Of a DNA stretch of 64,000 bases, positions 13,960-25,833 are shown piece by piece; position 1 is the stretch's first letter, and each line of letters starts with the position of its first letter. The translations under genes were made by a program, and so were the position numbers. The notes under the pieces were generated by a model that was given only the letters and a program-made list of their open reading frames with translations, was not told where the DNA came from and made no database searches. The stretch comes from Lyophyllum atratum (lineage: Eukaryota > Basidiomycota > Agaricomycetes > Agaricales > Lyophyllaceae): the NCBI GenBank assembly GCA_014905825.1, contig JACGCN010000002.1, positions 2,232,001-2,296,000 on the forward strand. The letters run 5' to 3'.

Positions 13960-14070
13960 ACGGATTAATAATATTGAGAGGTGATCCTTGTGAGAGTCGA
14001 CAGACTTATTTACAGGTTGTACATGTTGTCTATATATGGAAGCAGAATAGCTGTGCGTCGTAAAGAGTGC

Positions 14071-17000
14071 TCATGGTGATGCGGTGGGCTTAGTAGAGCG
14101 AGGAGGGGGTGGGGGTGGGGGTTTTCGAGCCGTTAAAACAGGTGCCATAGGCGTTGGCAATGAAAGAGCGTCAGTGTAGAGCTCTTCGTCTGACGATGAT
14201 GGCGAGGACGACAAGGGCGAGTCATCAGGAGAATCGAAAGGGTTTGTCTTGCGCCGAATGACCGGACGTTGGAACTCGTAGACAGGCAGAACGCCGCCTG
14301 GGCGATCTATAAGTTGATTAGTTTATCCCTTTGTCCATTGTGAGCAGGATTAAGAATCGAACCTGGACCATTCCACCAGGCAACCTCGTCAGAGCTAGGT
14401 GGAGGAACTGACAACGGTATATTGATTCATGAGGACAGCGACGATGTGGTCGAAGATATGTGCACGTACGTTCTGTGATATCCGAAGGGAACACGAGCGC
14501 AGCCAGCTTTTCATCAAGCTTCTCTCCAGGAGCTGTGGAAACAATGCTTTCAAGGAGTAGACGGGATAGCGCATGCTTTTTCACTGAGTCAATGATGCGA
14601 ACTTCTGCGCGGAAGAGAGCAAAAACTTGTATGGCTCGTCAGATTTCAATCTGTCTTGTGTACGGAAGGATATACCTGGTTTATGATCTGAGCCTCGCAG
14701 CTCAGCCCTTGAGTAGATAGAGAGATCAAGCTGAGAACCGTGATACAATATCCGATCTGCAGCTGTCAGCACGGGGAACTCCTTCACAGGGTTCGAACTT
14801 ACCAGTCCATGCAGGGATGCGCATCTTCTCGCTGGTATCATAGATGTCTGTTCCAAAGTCATAGCGGTAGGTGGGGCGGAATAGTAAAGGCCCCTCGGCG
14901 TAGCCCGAAAACGCAGCTCCCTCGTCCATCGCTCGTCTCAACTTATGATCGGCGTCAGCGAGTGTAACGTAACGGAGTGCAGGATAGCTACCTGATCCGC
15001 CGCCAGCAGGGCATCAAAATCGTTCCTCTCTATGAGACTTCTAACCGTAGTGTTGTCCATGTCGACCCGATAATTCAGATCCCCAAGCCATACGACATTG
15101 CTGAAAAACGGTTTAAGTGAGTGGTGTAGAGACGCAGAAGCCAGCTCACTCGTGGCTTGGTATAGTTTTGCCTTTCTGGAAATGTAGTCCTTGAGCAATT
15201 GTTCGGTAGTCCGCGTTCCGCTCCTCCACGTTCGAGTGTCCGGCGGCAAGGTGAGCCGTCAAGAAACAGAAGCTTGTGTCATGGTACTCCAAACGGATGC
15301 CCACGGCACCTTTGTTCCCAGACATACCTCGTAGGCCCGTCTGTTGGAGATCAAAAAGAGCGCACATGGGTGGCGACGCGGTGCACATACTTTGCGCGTA
15401 GTTGCTTCTACGTTTCGAATGACGGCAGTCAATTCAGACTTAACAAGAATGATCAGAGCCGTCCCGACCAACTAAAGACGGTTGTTAGTCGCCAGTGCTA
15501 CATTGAGTAGGGGCAAAGGAAGGACCTGTTCACTTCGCAAAAGCACATAATTGCATTTTTTGTTGGGCCGGCGATCGAGGGTCTCGAATATCTGTTTCTC
15601 CCATATCCGTCTACACGTTGGGTGGTCAGCCGAAAGCCATTCCCTCACAATGCTTATACGCACCGCTTTTCGGGATCTGTTTGGACTATTTGCTGGGCTG
15701 TCAGAGGCACGATTTCTTGGAACCCAATTACGAAGAGATCGGGACTACACTGCGATCAGCTGGCAAACGGGTAGAAGCTTTAAGCCTAGCGCACTCGTTG
15801 ACACCTTTTGACCGTTATGAATGAGAAAATATGTGCATAAATGTTTTGGACTGACTTTCTCGAGGAAATAGCCAGGGTAGGAGGGACTCAGAAGGCGGCT
15901 TGAAACGAGAAGTGAGAAACTAAATCCATTTTCCGAGAGAACAACGCACTCGACCATTCAGATTCCATGTGCCAACAAAGATGGTGACCTGTTTCGTCGT
16001 GGAGTATTCCGGTAGCCTAAGCCAACCAGGTACATTTAGCCCCCTCCCGGGCAGTGGAGCGGAGGAAGTACCTTTGCTCCAGAGCAGCGCGAACGGAGTC
16101 GTGGATGGGATCAAAAATAGTCACAGGACGCTGATTACTCAAGTTGCCCTATGGTCGATGTGAACGACTGTCATTGGGAGCACGGAGACGAAAACACGGA
16201 CCAAGAACATGTCGATGGCGATCTGCTTGCCCTTGTCCTGGAAGTTATTGATGTATGCTCGCGAAACGCTCTTCGTAGCATCGGAAAGAACACCTGTTTG
16301 GGAGGTCAGTCATGCATGCATATGTGGCGGGTAAAATATTGTGTCAACCTGCTAAGGTTCGCTTCCCACTTCGTGTGAAGCTAGTGTTCAGGGCTCCCGT
16401 GCCAGCGTAGATCCTGGACAACGCGTCACCGTTCTCAGCCCACAATTCACGATGGTACGACCACAGGGTATTAGCTTGAACCCATTCACGTCGGACAAGT
16501 AAAAGGTATTGCTCCAGCGTGGTGCGGGACAGGATGTCCTGGACGAAGTTTGTGCGATCGAGACTGTAATCGTTATAAGCATGTCATGTTTTCAGGGAAA
16601 TGGGAGCGCACCAATCAAGGCAATTCGTCCTGAAGACACCTTTCTGGTCCGTGATGATCTCATCCGATGCCGCATTACACATCGTGAACCCGAATTTATC
16701 GACATGGTCTACGATGTCCTCTAAACGTCTGTTACACGAGGTCAATGCTCGATGCATGAAGATAAGACGAGGGGGTAGTACCTCAGATCTCGAATAACGC
16801 TATCATGTCCACCAATTCTAACGGCATTATGAAAATCGAAGTGCGTGATACTGAGTTCATCGTCAATAGCCCCACGAGCAATTTGGAGATGCCGGCCATA
16901 TGCCGTCGTGAGCGATTGTTCGTTCTCCTTGGTTCCGAGGAGATTAATGGCGTGAACAGCACCATATTCCTCCATCAGTTGCGCGAAGTGTCTTTCGAAC

Positions 17001-18233
17001 GCGGGTTGCGATGCATGCGGTCGCGTAATCTGGATACGTTGGCCGAATGTTTGCAAACCTTGCTGCTCCCAAAACACTACAAAAGTGGACATGGTTGAAT
17101 AAAGTGAAGTTGTATTCAAAGTGGAGTACATACAGGGAACACTTCCTCGGACTTGTACATAACTCACGCAATGCTGCTCGGTACTGAACACCGTCTCGGT
17201 CTGATAGCATCTCAGGAGCCGAGCGGGTTAAGACAAAATGATGAGCGCCTACCTCCACAAAGTTTGCTGTATTCCCATCGTCGTCCACGCCTCGGGTATT
17301 GAAGCGGGTGCCCGCCCGTTTCCATCCAAGTCTAGATATCAGTGCGAGAGTGGCAATTGTGGGTGCGCCATTGGTAGGAGGCGCGGGCAAAGACATAGTA
17401 AAAACGCCAACATATCCTTGTATCGCAAGGATCTAGCGCATACAATTAGTCTACGGGATTTGACAGCTAACAGAAACGTACGATGAACTGGCATCTATCA
17501 AGGTCCTCTCTGTCATGAGGATCCAGCCTTTCCCGGAAATCGAGCAAACTGCGAACAATGTACTCGTTCCAAACGAAGCGCTCATCAAAGGCTCCAACAT
17601 CCTCCAGCGATGCATCTCTTGTTAGACGAACTGCGAGCCGGGATGACAGGTCCCATGGAGTTTCCAGCGCATAATAAAACGAGCCCGATGATATAATCTT
17701 TGTCAACGGCATGCATGGATGTTCAAAAACTGGAGGTGTGGCGGCCGCTTGAGCATATGCGTCCCTGTTAGCAGTTATGTCGGCGCCGTCCGGTCCAAGG
17801 GCTTCAGATGCGAGGGAAAGATCGTCCCAGGTTGTAGACGTGAGGGAGTAGAAGGATACCTCGTGAATCTTTGCAACAGACTCAGGCTTTGATCCTGACG
17901 GCCTTGTGTTCCCCACTTCGGTAGCACTCGTTACCAATGCCAGAAATATATCTGAGTGGCAATGAACTCGGGCCATATAGTAACATTGGGTACCATCATA
18001 TACGCACCATTATCGATAGAAATCAACCCAAGACACCCCTTTACGACTCTATTTGTGAGACGGACAGCATTAGTTAGGTCGATCTCATCCTTTGGCAGAA
18101 ACTCGACGACGGCCTGCGAACTAGTTTCTCCAGCGCGGAACACGAGCGCACGTGGAGGTCGGCCTAGTCTGTCATCGTGGAGGCCAGTGACAAGATATAG
18201 GACGCGAGGATTGTGGCCAAGATATAGATACAT
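14071..18233 (-). CDS. synaptojanin/Inp5x-type inositide phosphatase (Sac1 + 5-phosphatase)
   Basis: An intron-rich gene from ATG 18233 to TGA 14073-14071. The N-terminal half is a Sac1 lipid phosphatase: LISIDN, RFNTRGVDDDGNTANFVE, RGSVP, HFDFHN and a complete catalytic CX5R motif RTNCLDCLDRTN, rebuilt across the intron at about 16567-16613. The C-terminal half is an inositol 5-phosphatase: FVGTWNLNGR, GLRGMSGNKGAVGIR, VVWLGDLNYRVD, YDTSEKMRIPAWT then DRIL and GSDHKP. The tail is Ser/Pro rich and ends after a polyproline run, suitable for SH3 contacts. Yeast relatives Inp51-53 hydrolyse PI(4,5)P2 and other phosphoinositides in endocytosis and Golgi-endosome traffic. Both catalytic centres look intact. 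I did not fix every exon boundary, so exact length is not given. Confidence 0.88.
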
Positions 18234-18349
18234 GGCTGCTACGTCGAGGAAGCTGACCTACCACAAATATGGTGGGACGTCATCGGCTATTTGGCAGCAT
18301 CAACCATATTTAATAGACCTGGCCAAAAAATCATTATCTACATACACAC

Positions 18350-19474
18350 TCAACTATCCTTATCTACTACAGTAGAACTCGGCGTTCTTCTCAGCCCAAG
18401 GCCCAATGCATCCCCAGCATTGCCTGTCTGTCTGCGTATAGGTGCCGATCGCCGTGGAGGGGGATCAAGCGTGAAGCTCTGGCTAGGAGATAAAAGTCCA
18501 TCAACCTCTGGTAATCTTCCTGGCACTGGTGACCGCGGTGGTGGAGTCATATAACGCGAAGTCGTTGGGGATGGTGGCGGGAAAGTAGATGGCCGTACAG
18601 GCGAATGAGGCGCGAGAAGACCTTCTGTGTTCCCTCGCGAGCCCTTTGGCCGAAGCAGGGGTAGGCTATCAAGAGCGAACAACGAGCGGAACAGCGAAAC
18701 GCGCGTTTGAGCGTATTGCATGGAAGATGTACTTGGAGATCCCGGATCGGCTGCAAAAGAAAAAGTATCAGAATCAATCCCATATGCATGGACCTTATTA
18801 TCCTACCTGCCGACATTGGAAGGGCATTGTCGTTTGCGCTAAGGCTCAAGAACAGGAACAGTGGGGCGAGCCAGACGCAGATTCCAAAGAAGGATGCTAT
18901 TTCCGTAAAGCCAGGTACGTCGGGTGGAGGGCCTCTATACGTCCGTCGGTGCCTCGCTTCCTGAGTTATTCGAGCAAAGTAGAAGAACCAAAGGAAATGG
19001 TCGGTGATCACAAAAAGCATGATGCGAGGAATGAGATGGACGTGAGGGAAATGAAGGGCCAGCTGAACGAGAAGTTTTGGAGGTAGACAATATGGCACAC
19101 GATGGAAAATGCCGTCTGTGCTAAAGGTAGTGATTCGGTGAAGTATAAGATGACATGGAGAGCTATAATAGCCTAGTTCCAAAGGATTTAGCGGGTGGCA
19201 TTCAATGAAGCAAAGGAGACGCACAATAATCCCCCTTTGGCCATATACTTTTGCTGATTTGGAGTATTCTTCAATGAGCTCCGAGACATATAAAAGACCG
19301 CTCGCTACCCGAATTTCAGCAGAGGCAGTAGTCGAGGAGAAACAGGACGGACCAAGCGAAAGTGTGACGAAAGCAAAGGCGGCTATAACAGCGACATAAC
19401 TGCAACATATAAATGAGCGGGAGTGTAATCTTTCTCCGGAGCAGAGCTGACCTGATGTATGTCAACAACCCCAT
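18350..19474 (-). CDS. SVP26: SVP26/TEX261-like ER-Golgi membrane protein, with apparent frameshift
   Basis: Exon 1 encodes MGLLTYIS (ATG 19474), then YVAVIAAFAFVTLSL and ASGLLYVSELIEEYSKSAK, then a long hydrophobic exon with QTAFSIVCHIVYLQNF and FLASC, followed by VITDHFLWFFYFA and FGICVWLAPLFLFLSLSAN. This is the order of the Svp26/TEX261 family, COPII adaptors that export glycosyltransferases from the ER. An additional Ser/Pro-rich tail of about 125 residues follows the last intron and ends VVDKDS. Reading from FLASC into VITDH needs one more T in the T5 run (complement of 19012-19016): the upstream frame hits TGA just after it. No intron can fit there. It is either a sequencing error or a real disabling mutation. 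Confidence 0.78.
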
Positions 19475-19614
19475 TGACAAGTCTTTTGGTTTTCCTGGCC
19501 AGCAAGGTGGTGGTGGTTGTCCACGATTTGTATGTGCTATAAATCACGTGCGAGCCATAATCATATCAGCGACTCCGGGGACGCTGCGCTCCTTCAACCA
19601 ATACACAACTGGCC
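19475..19614. promoter_or_regulatory. 140-bp divergent promoter of SVP26 and DID2 with a CACGTG box
   Basis: The start codons of SVP26 (minus) and DID2 (plus) lie 140 bases apart. The interval contains a perfect E-box/G-box palindrome CACGTG at 19545-19550, next to CTATAAAT, a TATA-like sequence. CACGTG is bound by bHLH factors in fungi (for example Cbf1); that this one is used is inference. Confidence 0.5.
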
Positions 19615-20433
19615 ATGAGCAACCTCGAGAGTGAGTAAGCCTGACCATCTGTTATGTTTACTGCTAATTCTGAATAGAAACCCTGTTTCAACTCAAGGTA
19701 ACGCCATCCATGGGCCACAAAACGCCCAGCTGACTCCACGACCTATAGTTTACTGCGAAGACCCTGGCGCGACAGGCGAAGAAGGCACAGAAGGATGAGA
19801 ACGCAGAGAAATCTCGGCTGAAGAAGGTTCTCTCCTCACTCCCTCACCTACCGACCTCAATATTGACCTCCGACACCCAGGCACTGCAGCAGGGAAACAA
19901 CGACGGAGCGCGGATATACGCCTCCAACGCCATCCGGAAGAAGAGCGAGTCGTTGAATCTTCTCCGGCTATCTAGTCGCATAGACGCAGTCGCCAGCCGG
20001 GTAGAGACAGCTGTGACGATGCGCCAGGTGACGGGCAACATGACGTCCGTGGTTCGGGGTATGGACAAGGCGATGGACAACATGAATCTTGAGCGGGTGA
20101 GCAACGAGCATTCGTTCCCCTTGCAAACCGTCCTCTTACTTGGTGTTCTAGATATCCCTTGTGATGGATAAATTCGAATCTCAGTTCTCCGATCTCGATG
20201 TCCAAACATCATATATGGAAGATGCAATGTCCTCAACTACTGCGACGTCGACACCCCAAGATCAAATCGATCAGCTCCTGCGACAGACGGCAGAAGAGGC
20301 CAACATCGAGCTACAGCACGATCTCGCAGCGAAGGATGCCAACGCCTTACCTAGTCTATCTCCCCAAGAGAAGGTCGGCGAGGAGGATGCGAAGCTTGCT
20401 GACCGGTTGCGGGCCCTGCGGCCTGCGACATAA
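19615..20433 (+). CDS. DID2: ESCRT-III-associated protein DID2/CHMP1
   Basis: Exons 19615-19630, 19678-19697, 19749-19826, 19881-20096 and 20152-20433 give 203 residues, against 204 for yeast Did2. The Snf7-fold core begins [22 protein letters not shown], a basic first helix, followed by [21 protein letters not shown] and [18 protein letters not shown]. The acidic C-terminal half ends [13 protein letters not shown], a MIT-interacting motif 1 (the L-x-x-R-L-x-x-L pattern is visible) that recruits Vps4. Did2 acts late in multivesic­ular body sorting, controlling Vps4 and Ist1. All joints restore conserved sequence. A second ESCRT-III gene, VPS60, lies about 8 kb downstream on the same strand. 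Confidence 0.94.
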
Positions 20434-20972
20434 TCAGAAATATGAGGCAAGATCGACGAATAGTTTATCTCTTGTATTTCTCTGTATCGGTCGCTGTATT
20501 ACATATCTTGTAGGTAGTTTTATCCACGTATCAACTGGGAGAGCCACACTTTGTAAGTCGTTTACCAGACATGCATTAATCATACTAAGGAAATCGGGTA
20601 CATGTAGAACATTATACGTGAAAATTTGGGGGATTGAAGAACATGAGTGCGTGATAGATAGCATTGCAAAGATGAGCGTAGAGCGTATACGTGCGGCGTT
20701 GAATGTGTAAGGTCGTTGTGAAAGGCATGTCGAAGAAGAACCAACAGGTCGAGGTGGTGAAGGTATACAGGAATAGGTTATATGTGGCACATGTGGTAAA
20801 ACAACCCAAGAAGGGACCGGGAACCCAAATTAAATGACGATGGAAGAAAGACGAAGTCTAAGAGCAGGAGCAGGGGCTGGGTGCCAAGCCCGCTTCCAAA
20901 TAAAAAATGGATCCTTGCAGAAAGATTAACAGGGTATCCGTACAAGTCGGGGTGGTGATGATATCTCCAAGG
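20434..20972. other. intergenic between convergent genes
   Basis: The 3' flanks of DID2 and of the long disordered-protein gene. No other feature was recognised. Confidence 0.5.
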
Positions 20973-23934
20973 CTATGCGTGCTGGAGTACGACGCGAACG
21001 AAGCTGTCCAGCAACTGTCGTTTGCCTTCTTCGCCGAGATCAGGGGCAGTCTTCAGCAGTCGCTCGACGCGCGAGACAATACCCCTCGGACCGTCGAAAG
21101 GGATTTCATGCGCATCGAATCTGTGAACATCTATAAAGAGAGTGATTTCAGTTACACTGTCACCGAATAGCTGTGCCGTTGATGAACGAATAAAGACAAA
21201 CAAGAGTCCAAAATTAAATAAACGCTCATGGAACAGCCGAGAAAAAAGATACACAAAGTCAATGGCGTACATTGTCTGAATGCCAGATACCCTGTAGCAT
21301 CGAGGGCATTTTTGAACACGTCCGCGACCTCATTTCCGAGGATTGTCCTCTCTTCTTCGATCGTGGCATGGCCATTGGTAGAACCAGACGCGGACCTCCC
21401 GCCTGTCGTACCGACAGAACGTCCACCATGGGAAGATGACACGCTCCCGGAGCGGCCAAAATACCCAGAAGAAGGCATCATCGTATTCTCTCTCATAGTC
21501 GTAGGTGCCCAAGAAAGCCCTAGATTAAGGTCCAAAGACCGGCCTTTCGTTCCAGATCGGTGTCCGAGACTAGTACCGGGTACAGGCACTGGAGCGCGAT
21601 CACCGCGATGAGCGCTCTGAGATCTCTTTTCCTTTTCTCTTCCCCTCGCTCTCTCCTTCTCCCGTTCTAACTCTTCCTTGACCCGAGAGTTTTCCCTTCC
21701 CTTCTCTCCTGCCCATGACACAGTGAGTTGAGCACTGTGACCAGTTCGCTCATCCACGCTCCCGGTACTCCGCGTAGGCGACGACACTGCCGGCTCGAAC
21801 GCGAACGGACCATGGGATATTCCGACCGACGTGGCCTTCGCCTTCCCCCCACTGCCGAATAGAGCGCCCCTTTTCTTGCCCCAGCTCGATGATTTCGCTG
21901 TTGCCGTTGAAGTCGAGGTTGGCGCACGAGTATCCTGAGGCGATTGTGCCCGTTTCGAAGGCTGCGACCTAAGACTCCTCTCGGGGGGTAGTATCCCCAT
22001 CTCCTTTTCCGCCACCTTCTCTTTCCCTATAACTGATTTCTGAGGTTCAGCTTTCCTTCTTCTCCGCTCCTCCTCTCGAGCCCGGTTCGTCGCCTCTTCC
22101 CTCTCCTTTCCCCGCTTCAACGATAGACTCCTCTGCAACGTGCCCACACCCGCGAACCCGGGCCCCATTGTACTTTCCCTCATCCCACCCGTCAACCCAT
22201 CATGCGCTCGTCCCCATCCACTAAGACTTGTCCCGGTCTCGCTCGTCCCAGTCCCAGTGGTCCCTCCACTTCCGGTCCGTTGAATCGCACCAGCAGCCGC
22301 ACTCCATCCCGGCCGCTCAAAATCGAAGCTCCCATGTTTCGTGGATCGATGTCCATGTCCATGAGCATTGTTCATCCTCAACCTCGTGTGCCCATTCATG
22401 GCGCCCAGACCATCAACGGTCGGTTGTCCAATGCCACGTCCGGAGTCCACAGAACCTTTACGAGATGCATGACCCAGTGACGAAGAAGCCTTTACTTGAG
22501 GCGCAGTTCCTGGCCGCTCTGTGTGCAGTGGCGTCGCGGGCGTATGTCCTATTCGAGGTGCAGGAATGGGTGGCGGGCCCATCGCGCCGGACGCCTTGGG
22601 CTTCAGAGGTGGCGCATCCGCCGATGGTAATGATGAAGACTGATTACTGATGCTATTACTTGCGCTGTTACGCCGCTGGTGCGACGAGCCGGAGGGCCGT
22701 CTCATTGGGCCTGAGACTGCTTCTACCGACGGAGGGGGTGGTGTTTTTTGCCCTGTGAAGAACCTTTGCAGTCGCGACGACCCAGACCCAGAGGACGTGA
22801 TTGTGCTACTCGTACTAGGATTGTTGCTCAGCTTCGGCCGAGGTTCAGGGCTGGGACTTTCCGGGCGGGAGTAAAGGTGAGGAGAGTATGATTTGAGTGC
22901 TTTCGGGGTCGCATCATCGTCTTCGACATCACGTACGTGGTCTGGAAGGGGTGGTGCTGCTTCTATAGAAGGTCTACGACTACTGTGTGTTGAAGAATTA
23001 AAGGAAGATTTCTTGGGACTGGAAAGGGGAATGCCGAAGAGGGTATGCAGCTTTTTGCGTGCGGCAGAAGCTTTTGGGGTGACTGGTCTCGGGGGTATGT
23101 CTGGTAGCTTGGTATTTTTCTGAGCTTCAGGGATAGGGATTGCAGATGGTGGGCGTTTCTTGGGGCGAGGTGTACCAGGAGTGATGGTCGTGTTGGTAGC
23201 TGTCGTTGTAGAAGATAGAGGACGCGACGGAATTCGTGTTGCAGGTTTAGAGGGAGTAGACTGGCCCATGCTGTCTATTCTTATGCGGCCGCTCTGCGAT
23301 GGAGGAAGATCCGGGACAGGTTCGTCAGGGTCTATAGGCGGGGGGGAATCCCGACCGTTTCGTGAACGCGAACGCGAGCGCGAACGAGTGAGTGATCGAG
23401 TGATAAAGCGATATAGCTGTAACGAGCAGGCGATCAGCGAAATTTTTGGAAGCGTTGAACAAAGATGCTTGCTCTATTTTCCGACTTTGATTTCCTAGTA
23501 GGCCGGTCGTCGTCTGCAACCATATCACCGACACTAGCATAGATATCTGGGTCTTTCTGTAGAAAAAATGTGTCAGTGTCTGTGAAGAGGTAAAGCGGCT
23601 GAACGGACAGGGAGTTGAGTGCGTTGTTGGCTGTGAGAACGAATCAAGGATGATATCTGTGGACGCACACCAGACACGTGTTAGGCACGGGTAGATATGG
23701 GAAGGGTCAGCTGCTCACCTCCTTGGGGAGACTTCCCAGAAGGCTAAGACTGTGTCGAGCCCGTTTCTTGGAGAGACTCTCAGTGTTGGACATTGACGAG
23801 TTGGTCGCGATCGAGGAGTGGGTGAGCACTGAGCCAAGCTGGGCAACAGAATGTGTTGCGGAGACGCTATTGGTGTATCTGTGGCCCAATTTACTTATAC
23901 TGGAAGTGTTGGCGTAGGCATCTGCAGGATGCAT
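20973..23934 (-). CDS. long disordered Ser/Pro-rich protein with conserved-looking C-terminus
   Basis: The first exon starts at ATG 23934 (MHPADAYANTSS). After an intron of about 135 nt the frame continues KDPDIYASVGDMVADDDR, then an intron of 44 nt leads into an Arg-Ser repeat (TRSRSRSRSRN) and the long central exon. The centre is dominated by Ser, Pro, Thr and Arg, with PPRPVTP, PPPPSVE and a Lys/Glu-rich segment. The last exon, reached by an intron with acceptor near 21140, ends FDAHEIPFDGPRGIVSRVERLL and stops at 20973-20975. I do not recognise the protein. The unspliced frame would run on into intron sequence, so the C-terminal splice is favoured by the better protein it yields. The ordered, non-repetitive tail is the likely functional module. 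Confidence 0.6.
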
Positions 23935-24014
23935 GAGGAAGGCTGCACAACGACCCCAACGACGAGCTAAATGTGTGTGGGGGTGGAAGCAATTTCGCTA
24001 ATTGGCACTGATTC

Positions 24015-24028
24015 TAGGGTTAGGGTTA
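24015..24028 (+). repeat. two-copy TTAGGG telomere-like sequence
   Basis: TAGGGTTAGGGTTA lies about 80 bases before the ATG of the acyltransferase gene. It may be chance or a binding site for a telobox/Tbf1-type factor. Confidence 0.3.
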
Positions 24029-24033
24029 CGTCA
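24026..24033 (+). promoter_or_regulatory. CRE/ATF-like site upstream of the acyltransferase gene
   Basis: TTACGTCA (complement TGACGTAA) lies 72 bases before the ATG at 24106. It fits the bZIP consensus used by CRE/ATF- and Gcn4-like factors, which control amino-acid genes in fungi. Function here is inferred only from position and motif. Confidence 0.3.
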
Positions 24034-24105
24034 GCACGCAATTCTTGCCACCGTCAAGTACGAGTTATTACTAACAAGCAGCGCGATGGTCAACGGTTTC
24101 TTAGT

Positions 24106-25833
24106 ATGTCTGCTAGATTCCTCAATCTCTTGAGGCCGTCCTTTACCTCCTCTGCCCTCCGAACGGCTCCATCCAGGGTCGCCAGGTTCACCAGATATCG
24201 CCCGTCTTCGTGCTCCCCTACTTTTCCTTGCGTTGATGCCCATGCTGCTCGTGAATCAAAGCTGAAGGAAAGCTCAAAGGCATCGTTATCCGCATCCTCG
24301 AATAAATCGGAATCTGGCCCTGAACCTACCTATGCGCGTCCCAACCCGACGACGTACAATGTCTATCATCACCCGCACCCCATGACCCTAACCTACTCAA
24401 CCACACCCCTTCCCTCACTTGACATCGCATATGAAACATGGGGTACCCTGTCGCCGACCCGGGATAACGTTATCCTCCTACACACCGGTCTATCTGCATC
24501 GTCTCACGCTGCTTCCACAGAGGCGAACGCGTCAGAGGGATGGTGGCAAAAATTTATTGGCCCAGGCAAAGCGCTGGACACAAACCAGTTCTTCATCATC
24601 TGCACGAACGTTATTGGCGGCTGTTATGGTTCCACGGGTCCCTCATCCATCGATCCCAACACAGGCCGTCCATATGCCACGACATTTCCTATCCTCTCCA
24701 TATTTGATATGGTCCGCGCACAATATTGTCTTCTTGATCACCTCGGGATCGAAAAGCTCTACGCCAGCGTCGGTTGTTCAATGGGTGCCATGCAGAGCCT
24801 CGCAGCAGCATGGCTCCACCCAGATCGCGTAGGTAAGATCGTCAGCATTAGTGGGACTGCCCGTAGTAGCCCTTCGAGTGTGGCCATGCGCTACGCGCAA
24901 AGAAGTGGTTCGTAGGTTATACATTCAGAATGGCGTGCGAGGAACTAAACATCTGTATTCAGTTCTCATGGCAGATCCTAACTGGAATAAGGGATTCTAT
25001 TATGACGCGCTCCCACCTCATACAGGAATGAAGCTAGCTCGGCGTATGTATCACTTTTTATTTCTATTTTGGTCAAGCACAAGAGCTTATCTGTTGATAT
25101 AACTCAAGAAATTGCGACCATCACATACCGATCTGGTCCTGAATGGGATCAACGTTTCGGACGCCAATTTCGCCCTCGTCCAGAATCGGAAGACCATTCG
25201 ACCCCTCGTATACCCGCTCTGTGCCCTGACTTCCTCATAGAAACTTATCTTGACCACCAGGTGCGCTGAATATCTCCATAATGCGTCCATTCATGAGCTG
25301 ACTTACGCTGACAGGGCGAACAATTCTGTCTCAAATACGACGCCAACTCGCTTATCTACATTTCTAAAGCAATGGACCTCTTCGACATGACTCTCCCTGC
25401 TCTACAAGAACTCAAACTATCATCTACCGCATCACCCCCTCCCGATTTGAATTCCGCCTTGGATTCCCCCCACTCCTTATTCAAAACCTCCCATTCCAAA
25501 TCCCACCCGCCTCCACTCAACCCGCCTCCCCATCTATCAGATCTCGCAAGAGGCCTTCAACCACTTGCACACATACCAACACTTATCTTAGGTGTACAGA
25601 GCGATATCTTGTTCACAGTAGAGCAGCAGCGCGAGGTTGCCGATGCTCTCCGAATGGCGGGTAATGACAATGTTAGTTACTATGAACTTGGAGGTGTATG
25701 GGGACATGACACATTTTTGTGAGTCTCGAATCTAACACTTATACCCTCACCCCTTAGCTAATGGCGCCATGTCCATGTTTATAGGATTGACGTCCTTAAT
25801 GTCGGCGGTGCTATTCGTGGTTTCCTGTCCTAA
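24106..25833 (+). CDS. serine/homoserine O-acyltransferase (CysA/Cys2-like), probably mitochondrial
   Basis: Five exons, 24106-24907, 24963-25043, 25109-25260, 25315-25718 and 25785-25833, give 495 residues. An alpha/beta-hydrolase of the homoserine acetyltransferase family is clear: HTGLSASSH, the [11 protein letters not shown] loop, nucleophile elbow [11 protein letters not shown], the Asp in GVQSDILF and His in WGHDTFL. The GCSMG and [11 protein letters not shown] forms fit the CysA/Cys2 branch, which acylates serine for cysteine synthesis, better than the Met2 branch; this is judged from memory of the families. The N-terminus ([13 protein letters not shown] then many Arg and Ser, few acids) looks like a mitochondrial presequence, which decided ATG 24106 over the in-frame 23971. 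Confidence 0.85.

Noticed and set aside
22228..22650. A 140-codon plus-strand ORF over the disordered protein
   Set aside because: Antisense to a low-complexity exon; no recognisable content.
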